In this document: positions 1 to 11,200 of the stretch, piece after piece
How the letters are laid out: the number at the start of each line of letters is the position of its first letter
Numbering within the stretch: position 1 is the first letter of the stretch
Assembly (NCBI GenBank): GCA_031761405.1
Contig: JASEVX010000007.1
Location: 61,949,062 to 62,013,061 of the forward strand
Length of the DNA stretch: 64,000 nucleotides
Reading direction: 5' to 3'
Source of the DNA: Serripes groenlandicus
Taxonomy: Eukaryota > Mollusca > Bivalvia > Cardiida > Cardiidae
Translations under genes and position numbers: made by a program
Notes under the pieces: generated by a model
Seen by the model: only the letters and a program-made list of their open reading frames with translations
Told to the model about the DNA's origin: nothing
The model's database searches: none

Positions 1-3000
1 AAATGACACGTAGTACTGGTGTCCGGGTAAAAGGACCAGTAGTACAGGTGTCAGGGTAAAAGGACCAGTAGTACTGGCGTCAGGGTAAACGGACCAGTAG
101 AGCTGATGTCAGGGTAAAATGACCAGTAGTACTGGTGTCAGGGTAAAAGGACCAGTAGTACAGGTGTCAGGGTAAAAGGACCAGTAGTACTGGCGTCAGG
201 GTAAAAGGACCAGTAGAGCTGATGTCAGGGTAAAAGGACCAGTAGTACTGGTGTCAGGGTAAAAGGACCAGTAGTACTGGTGTCAGGGTAAAAAGACCAG
301 TAGTACTGGTGTCAGGGTAAAAGGACCAGTAGTACTGGTGTCAGGGTAAGAGGACCAGTATTTCTGGTGTTAGGGTAAAAGGACCAGTAGTACTGGTGTC
401 CGGGTAAAAGGACCAGTAGTACTGGTGTCAGGGTAAAAGGACCAGTAGTACTGGTGTCAGGGTAAAAGGACCAGTAGTACTGGTGACAGGGTAAAAGGAC
501 CAGTAGTACTGGTGTCAGGGTAAAAGGATTAGTAGTATTGATGTCAGGGTAAAAGGACCAGTAGTCCTGGTGTCCGGGTAAAAGGACAAGTAGTACTGGT
601 ATCAGGGTAAAAGGACCAGTAGTACTGGTGTCAGGGTAAAAGGACCAGTAGTACTGGTGTCAGGGTAAAAGGACCAGTATTTCTGGTGTTAGGGTAAAAG
701 GACCAGTAGTACTGGTGTCCGGGTAAAAGGACCAGTAGTACTGGTGTCAGGGTAAAAGGACCAGTAGTACTGGTGTCAGGGTAAAAGGACCAGTAGTACT
801 GGTGTCAGGGTAAAAGGACCAGTAGTACTGGTGACAGGGTAAAAGGATTAGTAGTATTGATGTCAGGGTAAAAGGACCAGTAGTCCTGGTGTCCGGGTAA
901 AAGGACACGTAGTACTGGTATTAGGGTGAAAGGACCAGTAGTACTGGTGTCAGGGTAAAAGGACCAGTAGTACTGGTGTCAGGGTAAAAGGACCAGTAGT
1001 ACTGGCGTCAGGGTAAAAGGATTAGTAGTATTGATGTCAGGGTAAAAGGACAAGAAGTACTGGTGTCAGGGTAAAAGGACCAGTAGTACTGGTGACAGGG
1101 TAAAAGGACCAGTAGTACTGGTGTCAGGGTAAAAGGACCAGTAGTACTGGTGTCAGGGTAAAAGGACCAGTAGTACTGGTGTCCGGGTAAAAGGACAAGT
1201 TGTACTGGTATCAGGGTAAAAGGACCAGTAGTACTGGTGTCAGCGTAAAAGGACCAGTAGTACTGGTGTCAGGGTAAAAGGACCAGTAGTACTGGCGTCA
1301 GGGTAAAAGGATTAGTAGTATTGATGTCAGGGTAAAAGGACAAGAAGTACTGGTGTCAGGGTAAAAGGACCAGTAGTACTGGTGTCCGGGTAAAAGGAGC
1401 AGTAATACTGGTGTCAGGGTAAAAGGACCAGTAATACTGGTGTCCGGGTAAAAGGAGCTGTAATACTGGTGTCCGGGTAAAAGGGCCAGTAGTACTGGCG
1501 TCAGGGTAAAAGGACCAGTAGTTTGGTGTCAGGGTAAAAGGACCAGTAGTACAGGTGTCAGGGTAAGGGGACCAGTAGTACTGGTGTTAGGGTAAAAGGA
1601 CCAGTAGGCCTGGTGTCCGGGTAAAAGGACCAGTAGTACTGGTGTCAGGATAAAAGGACAAGAAGTACTGGTGTCAGGGTAAAAGGACAAGTAGTACTGG
1701 TGTCAGGGTAAAAGGACCAGTAGTACTGGTGTTAGGGTCAAAAGGACCAATAGTATTGGTGTCAGGGTAAAAGGACCAGTAGTACTGGCGTCAGGGTAAA
1801 AGGACCAGTAGAACTGGTGTCAGGGTAAAAGGACCAGTAGAGCTGACGTCAGGGTAAAAGGACCAGTAGTACTGGTGTTAGGGTCAAAAGGACCAATAGT
1901 ATTGGTGTCAGGGTAAAAGGACCAGTAGTACTGGCGTCAGGGTAAAAGGACCAGTAGAACTGGTGTCAGGGTAAAAGGACCAGTAGAGCTGACGTCAGGG
2001 TAAAAGGACCAGTAGTACTGGTGTCAGGGTAAAAGGATTAGTAGTATTGATGTCAGGGTAAAAGGACAAGAAGTACTGGTATCAGGGTAAAAGGACCAGT
2101 AGAACAGGTGTCAGGGTAAAAGGACCAGTAGTACTGGCGTCAGGGTAAAAGGACAAGTAGTACTGGTATCAGGGTAAAAGGGCCAGTAGTACTGGTGTCC
2201 GGGTAAAAGGACCAGTAGTACTGATGTCAGGGTAAAAGGACCAGTAGTACTGGTGACAGGGTAAAAGGACCAGTAGTACTGGTGTCCGGGTAAAAGGACC
2301 AGTAGTACTGGCGTCAGGGTAAAACGACCAGTAGAGCTGATGTCAGGGTAAAAGGACCAGTAGTACTGGTGTCAGGGGAAAAGGACCAGTATAATTGGTG
2401 TCAGGGTTAAAGGATTAGTAGTATTGATGTCAGGGTAAAAGGACAAGAAGTACTGGTATCAGGGTAAAAGGATTAGTAGTATTGATGTCAGGGTAAAAGG
2501 ACAAGTAGTACTGATGTCAGGGTAAAAGGACCAGTAGTACTGGTATCAGGGTAAAAGGACCAGTAGTTCTGGTGTCAGGGTAAAAGGACCAGTAGTACTG
2601 GTGTCAGGGTAAAAGGACCGGTAGTACTGGTGTCAGGGTAAAAGGACCAGTAGTTCTGGTGTTAGGGTCAAAAGGACCAGTAGTACTGGTGTCAGGGTAA
2701 AAGGACCAGTAGTACTGGTGACAGGGTAAAAGGACAAGTAGTACTGGTATCAGGGTAAAAGGACCAGTAGAACTGGTGACAGGGTAAAAGGACAAGTAGT
2801 ACTGGTATCAAGGTAAAAGGACCAGTAGAACTGGTGACAGGGTAAAAGGACCAGTAGTACTGGTGACAGGGTAAAAGGACAAGTAGTACTGGTGTCAGGG
2901 TAAGGGGACCAGTAGTACTGGTGACAGGGTAAAAGGACAAGTAGTACTGGTATCAGGGTAAAAGGACCAGTAGAGCTGATGTCAGGGTAAAAGGACCAGT

Positions 3001-3994
3001 AGTACTGGTGTCAGGGGAAAAGGACCAGTATAATTGGTGTCAGGGTAAAAGGATTAGTAGTATTGATGTCAGGGTAAAAGGACAAGAAGTACTGGTATCA
3101 GGGTAAAAGGATTAGTAGTATTGATGTCAGGGTAAAAGGACAAGTAGTACTGATGTCAGGGTAAAAGGACCAGTAGTACTGGTATCAGGGTAAAAGGACC
3201 AGTAGTTCTGGTGTCAGGGTAAAAGGACCAGTAGTACTGGTGTCAGGGTAAAAGGACCGGTAGTACTGGTGTCAGGGTAAAAGGACCAGTAGTTCTGGTG
3301 TTAGGGTCAAAAGGACCAGTAGTACTGGTGTCAGGGTAAAAGGACCAGTAGTACTGGTGACAGGGTAAAAGGACAAGTAGTACTGGTATCAGGGTAAAAG
3401 GACCAGTAGAACTGGTGACAGGGTAAAAGGACAAGTAGTACTGGTATCAAGGTAAAAGGACCAGTAGAACTGGTGACAGGGTAAAAGGACCAGTAGTACT
3501 GGTGACAGGGTAAAAGGACAAGTAGTACTGGTGTCAGGGTAAGGGGACCAGTAGTACTGGTGACAGGGTAAAAGGACAAGTAGTACTGGTATCAGGGTAA
3601 AAGGACAAGTAGTACTGGTATCAGGGTAAAAGGACCAGTAGTACTGGTGTCAGAGTAAAAGGACAAGTAGTACTGGTATCAGGGTAAAAGGACAAGTAGT
3701 ACTGGTATCAGGGTAAAAGGACAAGTAGTACTGGTATCAGGGTAAAAGGACAAGTAGTACTGGTGACAGGGTAAAAGGACAAGTAGTACTGGTATCAGGG
3801 TAAAAGGACAAGTAGTACTGGTATCAGGGTAAAAGGACCAGTATAACTGGTGACAGAGTAAAAGGACAAGTAGTACTGGTATCAGGGTAAAAGGACAAGT
3901 AGTACTGGTGTTAGGGTAAAAGGACCAGTAGTACTGGTATCAGGGTAAAAGGACCAGTAGTACTGGTGTCAGAGTAAAAGGACCAGTAGAACGG
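1..3994. repeat. 29-bp minisatellite array (about 138 copies)
   Basis: Head-to-tail units of 29 bp with consensus GGTGTCAGGGTAAAAGGACC followed by AGTAGTACT, diverged mostly by single substitutions (GTATCAGGG, GTGACAGGG, GGATTAGTAGTATTGATG variants). Each unit contains a dyad, CCAGTA and TACTGG around one G. Higher-order structure is visible: a 146-bp block near 1731 recurs near 1877, and a 639-bp block recurs in tandem at 2327-3604. Because 29 is not a multiple of 3, open frames on the minus strand here are by-products of the repeat, not genes. Confidence 0.97.
2327..3604. repeat. Tandem 639-bp higher-order duplication inside the minisatellite
   Basis: The sequence from about 2327 to 2965 is repeated from about 2966 to 3604 with an offset of 639 bp (22 units plus 1 bp). 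I saw essentially one difference (GGGTTAAAGG near 2405 against GGGTAAAAGG). Identity far exceeds that between neighbouring 29-bp units, so this is either a very recent duplication or an assembly artefact. Confidence 0.9.
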
Positions 3995-4335
3995 GCCACT
4001 TATCCAGGAAACAGTAATATAACTGATAAATTGTTTAAAGCGTGTTAAAACACTATACAAAAGTCAAATGTTTCTACTAATTTCTACTAAATGTTACATC
4101 TTTTGAATTCAAATGTATACAGAACTCTAGTTGCTTTGGTATAAGACCCGAATCAAACAACATTAAAAACTTCCTCCATAATTACTTAAAAATTCTTTTG
4201 AAGTCCTGTACCAATACAATTCATTTATTTAATTTTAGGTTAGCATAACAAATATACATGTATCTGTGAAATTTATTTTGTAATTGGACCTTTATTTTCA
4301 GAGGCGTTGTCGATTCTGTTACCAAACAACCCAAT
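3995..4335. other. Unique AT-rich spacer, no feature recognised
   Basis: Non-repetitive AT-rich sequence between the minisatellite and the next mobile element. I see no coding potential or structural RNA signal. Confidence 0.5.
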
Positions 4336-4890
4336 TGTTTAGCTAACCAGAGCAACAAGTGCGGGGTGAGCTATTGTTATCACTCACCAACCCTTAAAGT
4401 CGTCTGTCTGTTCACATTTTGTTACAAACCACTTCTCTTCCTAACACAATTCAAAAATATTTTGACAGGAATGTTCCTTATGTGGTCCTCTTTCAAAGTT
4501 GTTCAAAGAATTCAATTATTTGCAGAACTTTAATTGCCCCTGCATCAGAAACAGGGGAAAATGCCAAACCTTTAAACATCTTCTTGTCCAAATGTACTGG
4601 CCAGATTTGAAAATTATTCGGTACAAAGGACCCTCTACCAAGTTTGCTTAAATTAATTCGATCTTTTAAAAACATGGCAGCCAGGAGGCGGAGTTTGATT
4701 TCTTTATTATGTGTATAGTGAACATTTAGAACATTTCTTCAGCAAAAGAACTGTCTAAATTTGAAAATAATGTTGCGTAAATGTTCCTTGGGAAGATTGT
4801 TGAAATTATCCCGATCCGATGAAAAACATTGCCACCAGGGGTATTGAAGTTTTATTTAGTCAGGTGAGCAATCTGCAGCTTCTTGTTTAT
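4336..4890 (-). mobile_element. Degraded AGCTCACC-type non-autonomous element
   Basis: The left end has a decayed form of the terminal hairpin found in the elements at 27528 and 29693 (AGCTAACC, then GGTGAGCTATTGTTATCACTC), followed by a motif ACATTTTGTTACAAACCAC and an AACATGGCAGCCAGGAGG block near 4673. The right end reads CAGGTGAGCAATCTGCAGC then TTCTTGTTT, matching the GCCCTCTTGTTTG end of the 29693 element. Two short overlapping open frames here (around 4419-4675) are chance. Confidence 0.55.
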
Positions 4891-5039
4891 ATAAAATGGA
4901 ATTATATGAACACTTTTAACAGAGAACAAACCACCAAAAGACAGTTACTATACGTCAGCAGGAATCAAGTATACTCTACATTCCTGACGTCAGATAGAAA
5001 CTTAACTGGAGGTTTAAATAGACTTATTGTTTAAACAAA

Positions 5040-5225
5040 ACTGCAACAGTCGACTTTGAAAACATTTTGTCAAACAAATGGAAACTCTATCTAGGAAAGA
5101 CCAATCATTAAATAAGCTTGCAAATGTTGCGGCAACAGGACTAACTGCTCAATATGTGCAATTTATTTTTGCCATAATGTTTTCAAAAATCGTCTTCTGC
5201 AGAGGCGTCAGAAATTTTCTTTTTG
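5040..5225. mobile_element. Diverged copy of the CTGCAGCAGACGAC fold-back family
   Basis: Begins with CTGCAACAGTCGACTTTGAA, has GAGCAAT-like hairpin remnants near 5145-5170 and ends with TTTTCAAAAATCGTCTTCTG CAGAGGCGTC. The termini with CCCTTTCCC are lost. Confidence 0.55.
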
Positions 5226-5570
5226 GGGGAAAAGGTTATACAGGACTTATGATAATAACACAATCTCATATCAACAAAACATGCTCAATTTGAGCTACAA
5301 TTGCAATAGCCTGAAAAAATCTCATGACATGTAATATTCGCCTTCTATCTATACGTTATTTGGTTACCTTTCATGGATGCGGTCTTCTTAGTTATGCTTA
5401 CACATATACAAGTATATTGAAGTGAACGCTACAATAGATAGCATGACATATAACAAGTTACTGTCGTATTGCAAGCAATACAAAAGTCCCTTGTGTATTG
5501 TATGTGCATTTTTGGCCCAAAACGGCAATGCACTGCATACATTTTGGATAAATTTATATCAAACATTTCT

Positions 5571-7500
5571 CATTTCAACCTTTGACCTGTAAGTGTGACC
5601 TTGACCTTTGAGTTACATACCTGTGCGCTTCATGTCACCTCATCATGGTGAACATGTGTGCCCAGTAACTTAGGAATTATATGATGCATAGTTTCTTATT
5701 TCAACCTTTGACCTCTAAATGTGACCTTGACCTTTGAAGTACAGGCCCTTATCTTGTTCACGACACGCCACCTCATCATGGTGAACATGTGTGCCTAGTT
5801 ACTTGGGAATCCTATGATGCATGGTTGAGATGCGAACAGACAATGTACAGTCCTATCAAACAGTACTCATTTTGACCTTTAACCTCTAGGTGTAACCGTG
5901 ACATTTGAAGTACAATCATTGGTCTTGAACACGACACGCCGCCTCATCACGGTGAACGTTTGTGCTAAGTTTCTTGGAAATGAATGATGGATTGTTAAGA
6001 TGTGAGCCAGACAAGGTCCAGTCCTATCAAACAGTACTCATTTTGACCTTTGACCTCTAAGCATGACATTGACCTTTGAGGTAATGGCCTGTGTCTTGTA
6101 CGCCACATGTCACATCATCATGGTGATCAAGTGTGCCCAGTAACTTGGGAATGAATTCTATGATGCATGGTTTCTCATTTCGACCTTTGACCTCTAAGTG
6201 GGACCTTGACCTTTAAGGTACATGCATAGGTCGTGTGTGCCACATCTCACCGTATCATGGTGAACATGTGTGCCCAATAACTTGGGAATCTTATGATGCA
6301 TGGTTAATATGCGAGTCGGACAAGGTACAGTCCTATCAAATAGTATTCATTTGGACTTTTGATCTCTAAGCGTGACCTTAACCGTTGAGATACAGGCATT
6401 TGTCTTATGCGCGACACGCCACCTCACCATGGTGAATTATTGTGCCTATTAACTTGCGTATTCTATAATGCATGGTTGAGATGCGGGTCGGACAAGGTAG
6501 TCCTATCAAACAGTACTCATTTTGACATTTGATCTACAAGTGTGACCTTGACAGTTGAGGTACAGGCCCGGGTCTTTAGCGCGACACACCGCCTTATCTA
6601 GGTGAACGTTTGTGCTAAGTTTCTTGGAAATCATAGGAGGATGGTTAAGTTTCCTGACGGACTAGGTACAGTCCTATCAAACAGTACTTATTTTGACATT
6701 TGACCTCTATGTTTGACCTTTACATTTGAGGTACAGGCCTAGGTCTTGAGTGCGACACATCGCCTCATCATTGTAAACGTTTGCGCCAAGTGGCTTGGAT
6801 ATCCTATGATGAGCCGGACAAGGCAGAGGCCTACCAAACAGTACTCACTTTGACCTTTGTCCTCAAAGTGTGACCTTAACAGTTGAGATACAGTTGAGGT
6901 AGAGGTCTGGGTCTTAAGCTCGACACACGGCCTTATCTAGGTGAACGTTTGTGCTAAGTTTCTTGGAAATCCTAAGATGGAAGGTTAAGTTACCTGACGG
7001 ACTAGGTACAGTCCTATCAAACAGTACTTATTTTGACATTTGACCTCTAAGTGTGACATTTACATTTGAGGTGAAGGCCTATGTCTCGAGTGCGATACGC
7101 CGCCTCATCATTGTAAACGTTTGCGCCAAGTGGCTTGGACATCCTATGATGGGCCAGACAAGGCACAGGCCTACCAAACAGTACTCACTTTGACCTTTGT
7201 CCTCAAAGTGTAACCTTAACAGTTGAGGTACATGGACCTTGTGCACGGCACGCCGCCTCATCATGGTAAACGTTTATGCCAAGTTCCTTGGAAATCGTAT
7301 GATGGATGGTTAAGATTTGGGCCGGACTAGGTACAGTCCTATCAAACAGTTCTCATTTTGACCTTTGAACTCTAAGTGTGACCTTGACATTTAAGGTACA
7401 GGCCTGGGTCTTAAGCGCGATACTCCGCCTCTTCATGGTGAACGTTTGTGCCAAGTTTCTTGGAAATCCTATGATGGATGTTTAAGGTGCGACCGGTAGG
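5571..7500. repeat. Tandem array of about 12 units of 125-175 bp rich in TGACCTTGACCTTTGA
   Basis: Units contain, in order, TTTGACCTCTAAGTGTGACC, TTGACCTTTGAGGTACAGGC, a CGACACGCCGCCTCATCATG segment, GGTGAACGTTTGTGCCAAGT, TTCTTGGAAATCCTATGATG and GGACAAGGTACAGTCCTATC plus AAACAGTACTCA. Unit starts fall near 5581, 5706, 5877, 6049, 6186, 6358, 6530, 6698, 6860, 7038, 7200 and 7370. Similar arrays are common in bivalve genomes and may be the tandem core of a Helitron-related or pearl-like element, but I could not define termini. Confidence 0.9.
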
Positions 7501-7627
7501 GTACTAATAAACAATAAGTTCTAACAAAATATTCATGTTTATAACAGTTTTAAATGACAGATGCATAATAAACCTAATCTCCTTTTTCGCTGCAGCCATT
7601 TCATTTCCAACAAAGCAGCAAAATGTC

Positions 7628-8295
7628 TTATCCGCCGCAGCCACAACCGCCGCAGCCACAACCGCCACATCCACCACAACCACCGCAGCCTCCACACCCG
7701 CCACAACCCCCGCATCCGCCCCCATCCCCACCGTCACCCCCATCGCCACCTAGATCACCACACCCATCCCCAGCTGCACACAAGCCATTTTCATCACCGC
7801 TGAAATCACACACCATTCCCCCTCTTTCATCTCCCCCGCCACACATGGCACATGTTGTTACTCCGTAATGCTGCCGAATGTAGAAATTAGATGGGGTATC
7901 AAGGTGCAGCCCGCATGCAAGGATAAATGCCATATCATCAGAAGGCACTGGTTTCACAGACATGCTCCCCGCAGCTGCCGGTCTATTTATCTTCTCTCCA
8001 ATGTTCCAGTCTGAAGGCCGTGGTACACACAACACGTGTAACAAAGACACAGCAAATCCGAGAGCGATGTTTTCAGGAACTTCTGTGGATTGTTCTCCTA
8101 CAATGATGCTCCCTTTCTCAAGATCCATCTTCAATGATTGTATCGCGAAACTGTAAATTTGTGAAAGATAACTCAGATATATGGTCTCCATTTTCCCTGT
8201 CGACATCTTGTAGAAACGTATAAGCAATGTACCAGGACTTCCCAGCCTTCCTGGTATACCTTTGACAGCAGCACTGGTTGATGTACCGGATACAC
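7628..8295 (-). CDS. GRDP-like gene, terminal coding exon with Gly/Cys-rich tail
   Basis: 668 bp, entered after CCATGTTTTAG and ending in TAA at 7628-7630. It begins SGTSTSAAVKGIPGRLGSPG, continues through LLIRFYKMSTGKMETIYLSY and IALGFAVSLLHVLC, reaches CAMCGGG and ends with about 50 residues of GGCGGC repeats. The tail is encoded by a GCC/GCA-rich repeat that on the plus strand gives spurious Pro- and His-rich open frames. The tail length may vary between individuals because the coding repeat is microsatellite-like. Confidence 0.88.
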
Positions 8296-11200
8296 CTAAA
8301 ACATGGATAAACCAGTCGCTGAAGTATATTACAAGTATTTCCCCGCATACAACACATTTACAACGACTGAAAGCTTATTGGCGGAAACGAGTTGAAAACA
8401 TGGCAAAAGGAGAAATTTCTCTTTTTGCAACATTGTATTCAAAAGTCAGCTGCTGCAGATACATCAAAAACAGTTTGTATGAGGGAAAGGGTTTAATGAG
8501 ATTCCCAGAAGTAGAATTCAGATATCTTGCAAAATCCTATATTCATTCTTCGGCCTTGAAGTGCCAATTTAGCTGAAAGTTGAGATGAAAATATCAAGTG
8601 AACAATCTCTTTAGCATACAAAGATTTAAAGACCTACTGTTCAATCACAAACATTCCTTCCAAGTTAACTAGCCTGATATCAATGTTAGACCCTTATTGC
8701 AGCTTAAGTTTATTCAGTTTGTGTTCTGTTCTTTGGAGAAAATATTAAATTATATAATTGTCCTATATCGCTAATCTGACACACATGAACTTTAAAGTCT
8801 TTGGCAATTTCTCCTTTTGCCACAATGTTTTCAACAAGACATTTTCAAAGTCGTCTGCAGCAGATTTGTTGTGTGTGGGAAAGGATTAATCAGAAGCGAA
8901 GATGATGGTAGCTCTCAATGAGTTTGAATGGTTTGAACAACTTAAACATATCATGACAAAGGGCCAGTGGAATATCTTTAGCTCTGCTGGCCATCTAGTG
9001 CAGCCAAGATAAACGTTTTAACAACATTGGGTATACATAATTACTAAGGGAACGTTTTCATGAATATACTTTGAGATTGGGAGGATATGTCATTTAAAAT
9101 TAAAATGTTTAAGCTCTGCTACCGCCTCCGAATTAACTTTCTCGGTACACCTTCGCTATCTATATTTCTGAATTAACATTATCACTACATCTTCCTTATC
9201 TATGCCTCTGAATTAACTTACGCATTACACCTTCCTTATCTATGCCTCTGAATATACTTTCTAACTAGACTTTCCTTATCTATGCCTCTGAATTAACTTT
9301 CTCACTACACCTTCCTTAATCTATGCCTCTGAATTAACTAACACGCTACACCCTCCTTATCTATGCCTCTGAATTAACTAACCCGCTACACCCTCCTTAT
9401 CTATGCCTCTAAATTAACTAACCCGCTACACCTTCCTTAATCTATGCCTCTGAATTAACTAACACGCTACACCCTCCTTATCTATGCCTCTGAATTAACT
9501 AACCCGCTACACCCTCCTTATCTATGCCTCTGAATTAACTAACCCGCTACACCTTCCTTATCTATGCCTCTGAATTAACTAACCCGCTACACCTTCCTTA
9601 TCTATGCCTCTGAATTAACTTTCTCGCTACACCCTCCTTATCTATGCCTCTGAATTAACTAACCCGCTACACTCTCCTTATCTAGGACTTTGAATTAACT
9701 AACCCGCTACACCTTCCTTATATATGCCTTTGAATTAAATAACCCGCTAAAAACCTCCTTATATATGCCTCTGAATTAACTAACTTGCTAAACCCTCCTT
9801 ATTTATGCCTCTGATTTAACTAACCAGATAAACCCTCCTTATTTTTGCCTCTGAATTAACTAACCCGCTATACCCTCCTTAACTATGCCTCTGATTAACT
9901 AACCCGCTACACTTTCCTTATCTTGGCCTCTGAATTTACTTACCAACTACACCTTCCTTCCTTATCAATGCCTCTGAATTAACTTTCTCGCTACACCCTC
10001 CTTATCTATGCCTCTGAATTAACTAACCCGCTACACCTTCCTTATCTATGCCTCTGAATTAACTAACCCGCTACACCCTCATTATCTAGGCCTCTGAATT
10101 AACTTTCTCGCTACATCCTCCTTATCTAGGGCTTTGAACTAACTTACCTACTACACCTTCCTTATCTATGGCTCTGAATTAACTTTCTCGCTACACCTTC
10201 CTTATCAATGCCTCTGAATTAACTTTCTCGCTACACCCTCCTTATCTATGCCTCTGAATTAACTAACCCGCTACACCCTCCTTATCTATGCCTCTGAATT
10301 AACTAACCCGCTACACCCTCATTATCTAGGCCTCTGAATTAACTTTCTCGCTACATCCTCCTTATCTAGGGCTTTGAACTAACTTACCTACTACACCTTC
10401 CTTATCTATGGCTCTGAATTAACTTTCTCGCTACTCCCTCCGTATCTATACCTAAACTTACCCGCTACTCCCGGAACACCTCTGCGCATGCCCGTCCATT
10501 TTCCAAGAACTATTCCCCAATCACCTTGTCTGTTTTTTATCAGAACTGCACGTTCACCTTCTCTCGGATTCAAGGTTGGAATGGCATTAGGTACCTTAAC
10601 CTTAATGAGAAAAATAAATATAATCAAAACCTTTAATTCATATAGCTGGTCCTTTACGCTTTGGTAGTTGACGAATGTTTAAACATTCTGTAAAATGACA
10701 TCCTGGAGTGACTCAGGACAATGGATCCAAATAAAATCCAAATTCCTCAGGTTAAAAAGCTGACAAACCTGATTTGACAAACTTTCGAATGTACCCGTAA
10801 AGGAGACATCACTCCAATCTGGCTTGCTATTGAACAAGGTTTAACTTTCATGCCTATATACACTTGCTATTAAACAAGGCTGAAATTTCATGCCTATAAA
10901 CAATGCCGTTAAAAAATTATTTTAGTTAGAAAACAAACAAGGCCACTTAAAACAGATCTACATTAGTCAAATTTGAAAAAATCTAGATTTAATTATGAAA
11001 AATCTCTTTAAATGAAAGAATATTTATTGAATAAAGTTGAAAACGAAAACGTTGTCTGCTGTGTTTGCATCAAAATGTGTCTGCATGTGGGAAAGGGTTA
11101 AGTCAACATCTTACATAATAAGGGGCATTAACTCCAGTGTGTCTATGGTAATCAACATTGTAATCGAATATAGAAATATATGTATTTATAACTGACATAT

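Noticed and set aside
2604..3579. Four minus-strand open frames with LLVLLPCHQYYW-type repeats
   Set aside because: They are read-through of the 29-bp minisatellite; the amino-acid period is three units (87 nt) and the frames end wherever a substitution creates a stop.
1..3994. CRISPR-like regular array
   Set aside because: There are no unique spacers between units; it is a simple tandem repeat in a eukaryotic genome.
7079..7264. Minus-strand frame MMRRRAVHKVHVPQLL
   Set aside because: Inside the tandem TGACCTTGA array; it begins and ends within repeat units.
7535..7868. Three overlapping plus-strand frames rich in Pro, His or Thr
   Set aside because: They are antisense to the Gly/Cys-rich tail of the GRDP-like gene, whose frame is supported by splicing phases and family motifs.
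8118..8357. Alternative minus-strand frame across the exon 4 acceptor
   Set aside because: It reads through the CCATGTTTTAG acceptor and is not in phase with exon 3; the chosen frame is longer and carries the CAMCGGG tail.
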